A stretch of DNA of 64,000 bases from Caprimulgus europaeus (taxonomy: Eukaryota; Chordata; Aves; Caprimulgiformes; Caprimulgidae), in assembly GCA_907165065.1 (NCBI GenBank), contig OU015524.1:41607295-41671294 (forward strand), in the 5' to 3' direction. Of the stretch, positions 49,532 to 63,700 are shown one piece after another. Under the pieces are notes generated by a model, which was not told the DNA's origin, made no database searches, and worked only from the letters and a program-made list of their open reading frames with translations. The position numbers and the translations under genes are program-made. Numbering within the stretch: the stretch's first letter is position 1; each line of letters begins with the position of its first letter.

Positions 49532-52500
49532 ATTTCCCTCCAAAAGAAGCCTTTGTGAAAAGAACATTCTTCAAAAATGTCCCAGATGTCCTTTGACTTC
49601 TATGTAATTAAAGACTCAAGATCAGGTTGGAAGGATTTCAAAACAGGCTCTTTGTTGTCTCCTTTCTCCGGCTGGGGCAATGTGTAGAGAATAAATGCAT
49701 TTCAAGAAGCCTGCTATGATTTCTTTATACACAGGGACAAGACTTGGCTTCAAGATATAGTAAAACAGTCCAGAAGCTTTTCCAGGTTCTTTATGGACTC
49801 TATGTCAATGAAGAACAAGTACATATCCTCATCCTCATGTTTTTTCCCTCTTAGCGGTCTCTTTGGACAACTTAGAAGGACAACTGCACAGAGCATCCCA
49901 CAAACAGGGAATTCCTATCCAAGAAGAGGGCCTTTGGCTAAAGATTTACAGCAAGATTATTATGGCCTCTCTCCTCCCTGTGCAATGAGAACTGGCCTGT
50001 AATTTAACAGGCAGTATTTTTCACTTGTTCTTTGCTCATGCATTAGGAGTCTTTTTGTGAACTAAATAGAGCATAACCATAAAACGGAGAGTATTAAGTG
50101 GAGCAACACTTGTGCTTTACATGCCTTTGACATCTGTTATGACTGCTTAATAACAGAGTGGAAGGACTTTTTAACCAGCTGAATTATGTGAATGTATTGA
50201 CACAGATCTTACAAATCAAAATTACATTAAAATTCATTATTCTATACTACTTCTTGCCTAAGAAAACATGTTCTTATAATAAATAAAAATATTTTATAAT
50301 TTAACAGGTTTATAAGACAATAATATTGCTTGCCCCAGAAGTAATATCACTGTTAAAACTGAAAAACTTGTTATAGCACAGTTAAACTAATCATTCAGGT
50401 GCTTGCTTTGCACAAAGATAATGGAACAGCAAAGAAAATTTCAGTATGGGAAAGCAGTAAATTTATTCCACTAGAGTAACAGAAAATAGAAAATGGAAGA
50501 ATTTAAACTTAATGAAAGTCCCAGGAGTTGCTGTAAGAAAATCATTAAAATCACCAGCTTTACTCAAGCGGGACAGGTTGGCACTGACTAGAAAATACTT
50601 TTTCAAGAGGAGGAGTTGGAGAGATGGGGTTCAGAAATTTTGAAGGAAACAGAGGAATAACACTCATTAAATTAAAACCTGCTCAGTACTCTCTGTACCA
50701 AATCAAACCAGTCAAGGATAAGGACACCTGTATATTTTGGTCTTAAAGGATTTACAAGTTTTGAGAAGAAGAAAACATAAGATTTAAACTTTATATTTCT
50801 ATGGCTGTTCAGTTAAAACAGTATTTCATTGGATCTATATTAATTTTGACAAAAGCTCTGTTCCTGTGAAAACAGGAGGCTCTGGACTCATTTAGAATAG
50901 TCAAATAAGGAAATTCTAACTTAATAGTTCAGACCAGGGGCTTTAATCTAATTCTTTCATATCTCAGTGAGTTGCATAGTTAGAAAGCTGTTTTCTGCTC
51001 CGTGGTGTGTTTCTCAACTGTGCTGTTGGAAATAGTTAGGTTACTTTCTGTCTATCTCCCTGTCTGCCTATCTCGTTATTTTTATATAGATAATTAGGTG
51101 CTGATTGGAGCATGCATTTCAAATTACAATTCCTGTGACCTAAGTAAGTGGCAGAAACTATGAATGTTTGGTGGAAAATCCATAATTTGTCACACACTCT
51201 TCAGGTGCTTCTTCCAAGAAAAGTTCTGAAATTGCACAATATCAATCATGTTTATTGTTTTTAATAGCACAACACATATATGCAAAAAATAATGAAAATA
51301 TTGGCAATTAAGTTTGTGTGACACATAGCAACATTTTAGATAAAGGCGTCCAGAGAAATAAAAGAGAAACTATTTGCTTCTCATTACTGAATTGCCATGA
51401 ATCATGGTAGCTATCTGCAAATTGTTATACGTAGTATCTACTTATGCTTGCACAGTATTTCAAGTTGTTCTTTTTTCTGTTTTAGTAGACTATATTCTGT
51501 TATCATGACTCGCATTCTTTCAACGCTTTCTTTTTCTCCCTATCTCATTTCTCTCCTTTTTCTCCAAAACTAGATCTTTTCCAAGATCCTGTAGGTGGAA
51601 TCTGGGCCCAAAATTCACAAGTACCTTTTCAAACGGGGACTCAGTCTCCTACACTTATTTGATGATTCAGAAAAACATATATATAGCTCTCAGCAGGAGA
51701 AGGAGTCTTCTGTGAAATAATCTCTGAGAAGGACCATAATTAAAACATTTATCTGTATGTGAGGTGGCAGTGCAGCCCTGGAGTGCAACAACGAGCAAGA
51801 CTAATTGGTACTGTGTGAAGGGATTCTAGTAGCATTATTTTAAAATTATGTTGCATACCTGTTGTATTCATGTAAAGAACAATAGCATCACACTGTATAA
51901 CTACTTATGATCATATTACGACACTATAAATGTCAGTAATAAGAACGATAGTGGTTGCCATTAAGTAATGCAACAATTTTATATTTGTTCTTAAAGGATG
52001 TTATTGATGGCATTTTCCTGTATTTAGAGTAAACGGTTCCTCAGGAATCATGAGAGATATAGAAAACCATAAGGAATGCAATGTATTAAGTATTACTTAT
52101 GCTGATTCAAAGTACAGAAGGCTTATATGGTAGGAAAAATAGATTCACAGGCTTGAGTTTAAAGTTTGATGCTTTCCACCACTTTCCACCATATGGGGGT
52201 TCTTTTAAAATCTGTCGTTAAATCACATTCAGTTGGCTTTGTTCACATTGTGCTGATACTTCCTTTAAAAGATGCTGATATTGCTTATTATTGTCCAAAA
52301 TTGCAATCTGTTGTCACTGAAGGAAAGAGAGAGCTCTCTGGCCAAGGAACTGAGAACAGGAGTCTGTTGGGGTCCATAATAGTTTTGTCAGTGTCTGATG
52401 TTGATAATCTCAAGGAGGTTCAGGACTGTCTTTGCAAGAGTTTTCACATCACCTGCATCTCAGCATTCATTGGTTGATGTCCTACACTAGCAAAAACCTT

Positions 52501-53089
52501 TTTTGAGCTCAGTGAGCATGTATCAAATAATTTTAGTCATAAATACAGCATTGTCTATAGCTCCAGCCTGTGATGCAAAAGCTGGTAATACCTAGTATTT
52601 ATCTCAGGATAGAAAGAATGATTGCAAACAATTAAACTATTATTTGCTCGATAAGCCATCAAGGTTGGCCACATGCATGATGGTAGCATATTACAAGTGC
52701 TGAATAAAATGTGTTTTCTTGTATGAGAAAAATAGTTTACTCACCAAAGGCATGGTACACTGTAAGTGCAGTAACACAATGCAGCCGATTCAGCTAGAGT
52801 GGCTCAGCTGGAACTGTTAGTCTTCAAGCCACACTAGATGGAGCATGCTCAGGAAATGAAAATCTGGTGAATGTATGTTTGATAGTTTTTTATGCAATGA
52901 TCCAGTTATCAATAATGACATTTAATCTTACATTTTGTTGCATGCATTTTGTATCTACTACAATTAGAAATACATCAACACATGCATAGCCAATTGTTTC
53001 CATGTAATAAGAAAAGGCATTCCAATTTGGAAGGTTTCATTTTATTTTAAATCTTATTAAAATATCATTAGTAATTCATTCCTCAGTAT

Positions 53090-53104
53090 AAAAAAAAAAA
53101 AAAA
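53090..53104. repeat. A15 homopolymer
   Basis: A run of 15 A with no retroelement body next to it. Similar runs occur at 5530-5545, 30997-31012 and 61676-61690. Confidence 0.9.
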
Positions 53105-54859
53105 TCAAAGTTTTCATTTTAAACTTACTGATTTTGTTTAGTATAGACTTAGCAAACTTAGTTACTGAAGTTTTCAGCAGTAACTGGGAAGTACCTGCCA
53201 AAGGTTAGGTAACAATTCAGATAATATTACAATCACCTGTAATCTCTAGTTTTTAATTCTAAGTTTCTGGCAGATCTTACTAGCTTTTATAATTTAAAAA
53301 AAAATATTCGAATTCAATAAGGAAATCAAGAAGATAAGGAAGTGAAAAGAGAACAAATGGGATCAGAAAGGAGAATGGATGGGTGGGTTAACCCTGAGAA
53401 CAATGAATGGGTGGACTAGTCCCCATGGAACAAGTAATGATTTTTTAAAATTAAGAAAATCATAGTGCTCATGATCTCGGTGCCAATTTTAGATCGAATG
53501 TACATGAATCTCAATGCACTGATGTCAAGAAAGTAAATTTCCATCAGGTTTAAATTTGTTCTACTCTGCTTATTATCAGGATGAACCAAAGCAGGTTCTG
53601 TTATAAAGTCAATATACCTAGAAATAGACTTGAAGAACATCACTGATAGTGTGTTACTCCATTAACATCAATATACATGTTTCCATGTGTTTTGAAAAAC
53701 AACAGTAGGGTTTGTTTTTTATTTTACATTAAGAAAAGGAATATGTTTGTTTACTTCTGTAAAAGGTGTGTGAGATCACAGAAAACAGGTTCCAGAAAGA
53801 ACTTGTCTATTCCATTGTCCAGGTGGTACCCCAGCCGTTTTCACCACGTTCTTGTTTATTTGCTATTACAAACCTCTCAGCAGGAGATTTTGCAACATTC
53901 CTTTTCCATTTTTATTATTTCTTTTATTATCAGAAAATTTTACCCAACTCAATCTCAGCTGTACTTGCTGTAATTCAATCCTGTAACTTCTCTGTGTATG
54001 GCAAAAGAGTTTATTTCCTTCCTCTTTTTAGCCGATTTTTAATCTCTCTTTCAAGGTTATTCTTTCTAAACGTCTGGCAACTTTTTCTGTTCTGATGCTG
54101 TCTCAGATGCTCAGCACCTTTTTAAAAAGTGACGGTTAAAGTTGTCCCTTGAAGTACAGTTGAGCAAAGCCAAAGGATTATTTCATGTCTCTTATGAGTC
54201 TTGCTTACACATCTAGTGAGATGCTTTGCCTTTTTTCAGAATACGCATCACTGATGATACATGTCTAATTTGTGAACCATGAACATCTTAGTTTCTTGTA
54301 CAACTCATAGTCATATGTCCTTGTGGAGTTCTCAAAGGTGACTCAGTCCAATGACAGAGAGTAACTATCAAATAGGGAGAATCTGATTTTTTTTGAAGTT
54401 TTGTCCTCTGCAAACTTTTCTTACAGTTGACTAAAAATCTGTGTCTATGAGGTCTACATAGGATCTGTGGTCTTCAAGTTCATACACTGCAAAACAAATG
54501 GTAACTGATTTGAGAATGAACTGGATTTGGACTCTGTCCCAGTTACTATGTATAGTTACTATATCTGTGTATGAATAATCTCTTCTCAAACCAAAATTAT
54601 TATTGTACATTTACTATTCATAATTATTTGGGGAACTGCTGGCACCATCAGTTTAGACAAGTAAATTGCCTGTGACTGATTGCAATGAGTATTGTATATT
54701 CATAGCATTTTATGTCATCATCAAATTTCTCTATATATGTTCGTAGAGGAAGGCCCTGTTATTTCCTTTGTATTATCCCTAAACTATTCAAACTGTACAG
54801 ATCTTTTACAAAAATAATGAGAAAATCTTGCAGTTCTGCTGTTCAGTGAATAAAGGGAT

Positions 54860-55147
54860 ATGGGGGCCCTCAATGATACTAGTGTAAAGCTCAGCAGGTT
54901 TCACAAAAAGATACAGAAATCCTATTATGTTACATTCATCCAGCTCTGCTCCAAGATGGGTGTTGTGTTTGTGGTGCCATCTACAGAGTCACCAACTGCG
55001 CCAGCTGTTCTTCCACACACAAACCTTAATTCAGATTATAGTTTTGTTTGCAAGCACTGTGCCCTCATCAAGGTGTTCTTTGCATGCATTGTAATTACTG
55101 ATAAGAAATGTAGGAAGAAGTACAAAGACATGGTAGAGAGGCAGTAA
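54860..55147 (+). other. 95-codon open frame with weak chemokine-like resemblance
   Basis: The frame runs from ATG at 54860 to TAA at 55147. Residues 17-38 read KIQKSYYVTFIQLCSKMGVV plus FV, which resembles the SYYxT...CSxxxVVF core of CC chemokines. The last 15 residues (DKKCRKKYKDMVERQ) vaguely resemble their C-terminal helix. A Cys-Cys pair lies upstream at 54837-54842 but in a different frame and too far away (about 36 codons rather than about 23). The fourth conserved cysteine is not at the expected spacing, and no signal peptide is present. An old, decayed chemokine pseudogene or coincidence are both possible; coincidence is the safer reading. Confidence 0.1.
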
Positions 55148-57764
55148 TCCAGGTCAGCTTTTGGTATGTATTAATGATGTAAGAAATATTCAGTGACAGG
55201 CAGTTATTTTGACCTCAGGGAACCTGTTTTAGGCTCTACCCACAAAGAGTATTATTTCCCACGTTAGACTAGGTAGGCCATCAAACTTAGAAATCATAGT
55301 CAGAGAATACCTGTTTCAGCTTGATAAAGAAGTCTTTCTGCTTTTTTTGTGCTGCCAGTTTCTGGTATATTTAAAATTAATTTTGCAAGAAACATTTCTA
55401 CTCATTAACTAATGACAAAAATATGGATCTTATTTAATACAAGTCATTCTTTATGTCATCCTTAGATCTCATCAGTGCATATGCCATTTGGATATCAAGA
55501 CAAAAATGCCTTTAAAACAATCGATAAAAAATATTCAGACACTACAAATATTTTTTCCTTTTCAAAGAAAAGGTAACAATCATGCCTGAAACACTAATAA
55601 CCAATTTAGAACTAGGCAGGAGCAAACTATAATTATAATGTTTAATCTTCTATAATGCTAGCAGACACTTTAGGAAGTGATGACAATCTTCCAGCAATCA
55701 TTTGGGAGTACATACAAATGCTAAAATCCACCTACAGTGTAGAGTCAGCAGGATATAATAGTTTTAATTTTCATGAACTCAAGGTGGTTTTATAACACTG
55801 TCAAGCCTAGTAATTACAGAAATTATTATGACATTTTTGCTTATTTTTAACAGGTTTTTTGAGAGCAATCATCAATACTTGTAATATTTGAAGAAACAGC
55901 AACAATTTGAAAAGTAAAAGGAATGTTAGGAAATTTCAAGAATAACATCACAATTGCTTGCAATCCTGATTCCCATCACAAAAAAAAATAATAAAATTAC
56001 AAAAATGTGAAAGAAGAGTGACAAAGATGACCAAATTTATGCAAAAGTCTTCACACAAGGAAATATTTAAAAGATTACTGCATTTCAAAATGAAAAAGGG
56101 TGAGTGGTAGGGATTTCTGCAGTCCTTGGTGCCATGAGGCAGGTGAATATATAACAAGCGATGACTTCTTACTCCCTGTCATTAGCACACTGGCACAAAC
56201 TGATTCGAAATAAAAAAAAATTAGATGTTTCTTTCACAGAGTTAAGTTGAACTTTCTTGCCACAGAATATCAAGGATGTCAAAAGCCTGCATAGTGTCAA
56301 AAGTCGTTCAATAGATATCTTATTAAAAAAAATAAAAATAAAAAGTTAAGGCTATTAAACACAAAGATCTACTTCTGGCCCGGCACATCCCTAAACTACA
56401 ATTTGTCATGTTCTATTATTCTTCAGTCATCTGCTATTCATCACTGTAAGAGAGGTCAAAGACAATTTTGGTCTTAGCCACCACGCTGTTCTTCTCTTCT
56501 CATCCCCAGACAAGAGCCATCAGCCCCAGAATGCTCCTTGACCCTGTTTTTATGCTGACCTTGTCCTTACTATTTCATATGAAGCCTGAGCTTAGTCTTG
56601 TCTCCTCTGATGGCAAGCCACAACTTTTCCTTCCAAGAAAACCCTGCAGATATATCACCTAAGACAGGATGTTTAGATCCAGGTGGGAAAGACAGATTCA
56701 CTGAAATCTGTGCTAAGAAATGCATAGAGTATTGCATAATTTCTTAATAATTTAAAGATTTTGTTAAACTCATGTCTGAGAATGGGCTTAGATGTATACG
56801 ATATAGTTGTGAAATGACAATTTGGACTGGTCGTTATTATGCAGGTAGATGTATGTGATACTAAAACCTTGATCAAGAGACCTGCTCTGACTTTCCTGAT
56901 TTCATCAAATATGGCACAGTGTTGGGTTTTGGCTTTAAAAAGCAAAACAAAACAAAACAAAACATGTAGGTACAATATTTTATATTCGTTTCCTGAGTTT
57001 TCTGGGTTTTAAGATTGTCTCGAATTCTTAAGCTTCTCTCCACAGTCCTCCTGCACAGAAGCCTTTAGAAATACATCCAAGAATTAAATTGAGATTCTCA
57101 GGTAATTGTGAAGGCTTGCTAGAGTGTCACGAATGAGGAATGGGACTTGAAATCTGATGGTATGAATTGAGAAGCTTTGAAATAAAAGTTTATCCTGAAA
57201 AGTGAGACTTTTTATTTTACACTTACACCTAGTGCTGATATGTAGGCCATATGCAGCTCATCAGAAACATTCAGTCCAAATGACATGACATTCCTAATTT
57301 GTAATTTGTTGTGACAGGCTGACTTATTTTTACTCTTTTTTGGAGACCAGCAATAATTTTAAATATTTGAAGACAGTATAAAATTATTCCTTGGACAGGG
57401 AGAAAATCAAGGAATATTTTTAGAACAGCTGTTACTTGCCATCTGTATATATGTTCCACAGAATACATTACAAAACCTTGTAACAAAAGTTCACATTTAA
57501 AAATGAGCAGTTGCTGATAATTCACAGGAAAATTTGACTCAAATTTAAAATCACAGTGAGAGCTGGTCCTCTAAATACTTTTGATGAAGTGACAGTAAAT
57601 GCTTCTATATATCATTTGACACACAACATTTAAGAGCAAAGGATTAATATTTCTTTTTGCATAAGGAATATTTCATTAAGATTTTTTTTTCTTCTGCTTG
57701 TTTAAAGGTAATATTCATTTAAGAAAATTAACATTGGCTGAAAGTGCTAATGACCTGTTTATAC

Positions 57765-57891
57765 CTTGTAACCAAATTTTACTTCTGTCCCTGATTTGAG
57801 GTCTGTAAATTCATTCTGGGCAGAGTGGCCTCTTCGCCATTTCACCTGCAAAGTGAGGCTTTTGCCATGGTAGATGCTTTTTGTTGCATCT
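57765..57891 (-). other. Candidate internal coding exon, unrecognised protein
   Basis: On the minus strand a 127-base block is open in one frame and bounded by good splice-like signals. A pyrimidine-rich stretch (about 18 of 25 bases) ends in GGCAG just before 57891, and AAG followed by GTATAA lies at 57764/57765. The exon would start with the third base of a codon and end on a codon boundary (42 full codons). The peptide has balanced composition, starting DATKSIYHGKSLTLQ and continuing VKWRRGHSAQNEF and EVKFGYK. I recognise no family. No neighbouring exons of the same gene could be identified, and splice-like pairs around short open frames arise by chance in 64 kb, so this is a candidate only. 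Confidence 0.2.
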
Positions 57892-60539
57892 CTGCCAGGA
57901 CACAGGGGTAGAATGGAACAGTAACAAGTAACTTCGACTACTAATTCTGACTTGCAGAAGTTTGATGAAAGAAGCATTTCTCTGAATACTCTTGACTCTC
58001 CATGATCCCTATACTTGTTTTTTCGAAGAATCAGCTGCCTTTTGTTTTGCCTCAGTCAGTATCACTGTGAAAACACTGACATGAGGTTCTTCACTAGGAG
58101 TTTCCAGGTCACTGGTCCCCTTCCGTGGAGATACTTGAGGGTTGCCTGGCAGTGTCAAATAGATAGACTTATAAAGGGGCTTCGGTGTTCAGTTTTATCC
58201 TGAACTAAATAGTAATTTATTATAACATAAGCAAACACAAATATGGGAACTGCTAGGAGAGCTGTATCTTGCCTAATATGTTAATGTAAGCATGGTTCCT
58301 GTCTACAGTAATGTATTAGCTGCTTGCTAGCAAAAGCAGCGGAGAGTCCTTTTTCAAATCAGCTATTTAAGACCAGATGCCACTTCCTACAAAACAGTGT
58401 CCAGTTCATTTAATGAGTCCAGACATCCATCTATCAGTGTGTCTTTATGTAAGTCACAAATTGCTAAATCTAGAAGCAAGTGCTTTTTTGTTTTCCCTTG
58501 TGAGTGCTGCATGATGAGCTTGGGGACAGAAAGTCCTAAAGTGGAATATCTGAGCACTGAAAGTGGAATATATGTGGGTTATTAATACTACAGTCTTGAG
58601 TAATTATTTCATTCTTCCTGAAGACTATTATTTGGCAGCACTTTGTAAGCATTATCTAGGATTTTGATAATTCTTGTGTTCATGCAATCATCTGCTTATG
58701 TAGTTTTGTGGCCTTCATCTGAGCTAATATATGTATGAATCCATTAACACTAGAAAAGACCTGAGTTTGGCCAAGAGTGTAGGCATTTGCCTCAGTCCAC
58801 TTTGGATAAGCAAATGCCATGCATGCATACATAATATTAGGCTCATTTTAAATGTTGCAATGGGTAGAAAGAAAGTCTAAGCTTGAGTCGAGTGTAAACT
58901 ATTTTCGCAGTTTATGGGTGGGTTAGCAAACAGTCCAAACACATGGGTGAAGCAGAGAATTCAAAATTTGAAAGGTGCAGGATATGAATGCTTCTGTTGG
59001 CACATGGTGCTGTTTATATTTCCTGACTGGATGCCACAAGTTTCTGAAATATGAAAACAAAGAACATCAGCAAGATATTTATGACATTTACTAAATTTAT
59101 TAACCTTTTTTAGAAGTGATATTGAGCAGGGAAAAGCCTAACCCCATGAGAAATGAGTGTTATCTCAATATTTAGATATGAAAACATTTCAAAATGAAGT
59201 TTTGTATCCTCTCACTCAGTTGGGAAGATTTATCTCAGAGTAACACCAGTCAGTCTGCTACTAGCAGATATTCTTAAGAACAGTTATAGAGTTATACTAT
59301 GAGAGTATAGCATCTCAAAAATTTAGGTTGAAAGTGTGGGGAGGTTTTTGAGCATAATTATTTGGGACTGGTTTTCTTATGTTTCATTTGAAGTGTAAAT
59401 ATTTTCCTTTATATTTAGTACCACAGATTTGGATATTTACAGGATTCTGATACATTTTTTGTATTGTGTTTCCATATCTGTTTTTCAAAGACTATCAGTG
59501 CAGTTATGAATGTATGCATAGGGCCTAGCTTGGTTTTTTCTTCATGATGATGTGTAGTTTTGAACTCAAATACTGTTGATGACTTAAGCTATAAAATCTC
59601 TTACACAATCCATACCATCATCTTATTTGATTTTAAAAATTATTTTTCCACTTTAGTATTAGAAGTGATTTTAGTCATTGTAAATGTTAAAAATATAACT
59701 TGAAAAATATTTATCATCTTGGTGTGTAAAAGCCAGTAAATGAGAAACTGCAGAATTAGCTTGACAGTATCAGAAGGCTTATTTTCATATATTATGCAGG
59801 TATGGAAGAAAGCAGAAGCACAAAACCAATAGAAAAATGTATGAAAAATGGCTAAAGATGGTAACTCTCTATTTTGACTGACTTGTCATTTTCAGTGTAG
59901 ACATGGTAACATACGAGATTTAATACAGAGAGTCCCGTGGGGAAGGAATAAGTTTTCCCTTATTCAGTTTAAGTATATGAGTCAGAAAGACTTTCCTATT
60001 GTAAAGTAGAAAACCTTTCATGAGTAAGGGCTCTTATTTATTTTTTTAAGCCAAAGTTTTCTGGGTAATAAAAATGTTGAAATTAGTACATGCTATCCAG
60101 GTACATGCTGAAGGAAATCAGGAATTCATAAGGCAAAGAACATTATCATATTCTCATTGTCATGGACACATGGCCAAGTTTACATGACTGTTAACACTTA
60201 AGAGGGACTTTATTTATTTTGAAATAAATATTTCTGTTTTCCAGAAATCTGAATGTATTTTTGGAAGTTATCATGCTGTTTATGGGATGAAGAATACAGA
60301 CAGCTCTTAAATAAATAGAAGGTACCTTGAATCCACCTGTATATATCTTCAGTCATGATGTTAAATTATGTTTGTATGCCTCTGTTGTTTGCAAGGCTAT
60401 ATCCTCTGATCTATAGACTTTGTGCCCAGCATCACACAGAGTGTGTGCATGCTGCATATCAAGCTGGAGACTTGTTAGCCTTAACGTTACCTATATGGAA
60501 CACATTTCCCTGCTCAGTTTCTTTCAGTTATTGGTTTGA

Positions 60540-60740
60540 TGTTTCTCTGCCTTATTTAAATTCTTCCTATTGTCATTATTATTTTAAGTTTTATTTTATT
60601 TTAATTATTAAATTGTTCTTATCTCAACCTATGACTCTCCTTACCCTTATCCCTCCAATTCTCTTCCCTATTCCCCGAGGAGGGGATAGTGAGCAAGTGG
60701 CTGTAAGGTGTTTGGCTGATAGTCAAATGAAACAACCACA
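60540..60740 (+). mobile_element. Diverged LTR 3' portion (avian ERVL-like)
   Basis: On the plus strand this segment follows the same order as the sense 3' half of the LTR family seen at 16117-16704: a TTATTATTTT-rich stretch, ATTAAAxTGTTCTTATCTCAACC (ATTAAA at 60607-60612), a CT-rich part with CCAATTCTCTTCCCTATTCC, then GGGGATAGTGAGCAAGTGGC and an end in AACAACCACA at 60740. Its last 25 bases differ clearly from the first LTR, so it is another subfamily or an older copy. The 5' half is not recognisable, and no internal retroviral sequence follows. Confidence 0.7.
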
Positions 60741-63700
60741 CTCCTCATGACCTCTGAATTATCCATGTCTCCAGTTTTCTACCCTCCTAGGCTCCATAGT
60801 CGTATGGCATAAGCTTGCCCCACAGGACCTTTTCTCTGGAGCACACTATGCCAGCTCCAGATACCCTCCTGTTGGAGCTGACAAACAGGTGAAGATACTT
60901 CCTAACACAAGAGAGTGGGGACAACAAAGGCCCATCTTTGGGGTTGACAAGGAGGGGCACCTTGCCTCAGGAGGCACGTTTTGTGTGGTGGAGATGCTGT
61001 TTTCAGATGACGTGACCAAGGTAATTGTGTCCAGGATGCACGCTGTGTCTCAGAGCAGGAAAAGTCTGTCCCTAGGTTAGAATCTGATTAAGCAAATATA
61101 GGTTAGACCTTCAGCACAGATTTCCATGCTCTGTGTGTCATGGCTTGCTACTTGCAGTCAGAGGATTGATGAAGACAGAGAGTTTCTGCTCCTTTGCAGA
61201 ATATGTCTTTGTTAACAGTGAAAGGAATCCACCATGTGTCTGTGCAGTGCTAACTTACAGTAGGCTGTTGATAGACTTGGTAAGCTAAGAGTTCTTGTGA
61301 AAGATGCTGAAGAAAGTTCCTTCTTATGTATGTGAAACAGGAGAGCATAGGGATGGGGTAACACTGTGTGGCTGTCTTTTTATCTTTCCTATCTTCATCT
61401 TCTTTTTTCAACCTTATTTCATGTTCACAGCCTTTTCTTGCCATAAATACAAGATTTGGTCATCTGCTCCTACAGTTGTTCCTCTCTGCCGAAACCTCCA
61501 GCACATCCTTCTCTTTTGCTCTTCTACAACTTCCTATATTTTCAGTTCTCAACATGAAGAACCTCTCAATTACCTTTATATTGTAAGCCAACCAAAACTG
61601 AAATGTAATGCTCTAAAGTATGAATCTTCATCTAAATTACTTGTTTACATTTCAATTTTATTGGTATTAAAAAAGAAAAAAAAAAAAAAAGGGGATGGCA
61701 GGGTATTTTAGTTTAGAGTTTCTTAAATTCATAAGGTGCTATCATTACTCACAGCAACCCAGCTGTGTCAGAAAAACTCACCCACAGTAAAAAGTGCATT
61801 TTAAAAATTCCTTTAACATGCACTACATGCAGAAGTTTGGCTTGGTTTGCAGGGTTATTGGATCAGGAACTCCAAAACATACTTAACCTGTATGTCCAGT
61901 GGTCTGGGACTTCAGGTAGATGGGAAGTATAATAAAAAAAGAAAGCACAGAGCGACAAATTGAGTTTGACTTCTATGGTGGAAAAGAAACATTCAGCTGA
62001 GGGCATGGGCAAGACAAAACAAAGGCAGAAGCACAGAGCTTTACATTGTTCTAAGGGATTTTGTGTTGCATTTGCTTGCTTCTGCAGTTTTTGTGTGCTG
62101 TGTGTAACAACATCAGATAGTTCGCAGCTTTATCGCATAACTCAGTGGGAAAAAAGTCTTAAGCTGTGATGAAATGGACACATAACCCAAAATGCTACAA
62201 GTGAGTCAACAGTGAACTGTCATGTCTCCTTTAGTAAAATTAGTGAAGGTTCTATTTGTTTGTTCGGATCATCTTGCACTGTTTTCTCGAGATGAGAAAG
62301 ATCCTCTCTTAGGTGCAGATGTGGGTGGCTGCCTCTTTCTGACTCAGTCAGTCTCTTCTTCTCCCACCACCAGGCAGGAATATCTCAGCAGACTGCACTT
62401 TTCCTGAAGCATGAAACAGACAGATGGTTACATAGCAGGATAAATGGAAACCTTTCCTGGAAGAAATTTTTGAAATAGTAAAGGTAACACATAAATGTTT
62501 AAAATAAGCATTTCCTCCAGCTGTTTTCTTTGTGCAGGCAACAGAAGACCTGTAGTTGTTCTTGGCACTGTGACCACTGTGCTAACATTCTGACTCTCAC
62601 TTGATTCACCATTGTGGTAGATATCACAAGGAAAATAATAGTTAACAGAGCTCTTGTGTTACTGTATCAGCAGGGCACCAGACCCTTGCAGGAGCAAGTA
62701 CTTAGCATTTGGCATTTTCATGTTTTACAAAGGAGGATATATCACTATGTACCAGGACTTTTTAAACATTCTCATGAAAACCTTGCTTTTAACCTAGATT
62801 TATGAATCCATGTTTCAGCACCACAGGGACATAAAAAATCAATTTGGTGACTGTGGGAAGCTTTACAGCCTTCATCTACTCTACTCTACTCTCCACTAGA
62901 AGCTCTAAAACTTGGTCCTTGAGGGACAATAAGGTAAATTTAATGTCTTTCTGTGGGAGTGGTTGTGATAAATCATAGTGATGTCAGCATAATGCAAACA
63001 AAACATCTGTTTGCACTGCCTGGGCTATATATAAGGCTTGTGTGCACTCAGATTTTGTACTAGTAGAAGAGTAGAATAAGAAAATTGGATATGGCTGAAA
63101 CGTAAATTAACTATTCCCATGGATAAGGAGCTGCAGTAAGAAAGTGTAAATGCAAGCACACTGATGAAGTGCAAGAGAGTTGCTTCCATTGATAAAACCT
63201 GTTGCTCTTTGGCTTTGCTCAATTCAGCAACTCAGCCTATTGTATTGGCTAAATATTATCATGAAAAAAGGGTGAGGAGGGAGACTTGGATTTAAATGAT
63301 TATAGAAATTTCTGTAAACAAAGCTTCTGTTGATAATGGATTGGGTTAAAAATTCTGAAAAATTACTTATTCCTTTTGACTTTGAGCTAAACAAGTGGTT
63401 ATGATTGCTTTTTTTTTTCTTCTTTTTAATTTGTATGGGAAGGTGCATGCAAAGTTCCAGTTCAAGATCATTTGAAAGGCAAGTTTCTCTAGTGTACCAA
63501 ATTAAATGTACAATTTTCCTTTTCTTACTGAACAGGTTGAGAGGCTGTAATAAGCAGAACTCCAGATTTCATTTAAAGGACAGTTACATAAATAAGAGGA
63601 AAAAGGGAAAATTAAACTATTCTTTCTATGTAGCTACAACAAGGGGTTTTTTTTGTCCAACAAATAGAAATCTCACAGAAGAGATATACGTTATATGACT

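Larger units (their letters stand above)
46307..60539. other. Unique DNA with simple repeats, no certain gene
   Basis: Fourteen kilobases without recognisable mobile elements. The G/T tract at 49.4 kb, a weak chemokine-like frame at 54.9-55.1 kb and a possible minus-strand exon at 57.8 kb are listed separately. The AT-rich segment at about 46620-47120 lacks simple repeats and could be conserved non-coding DNA, which only alignment can show. Confidence 0.5.

Noticed and set aside
61304..61711. 135-codon plus-strand frame
   Set aside because: Ends in a lysine run encoded by an A-rich tract; no domain and no conserved start context.
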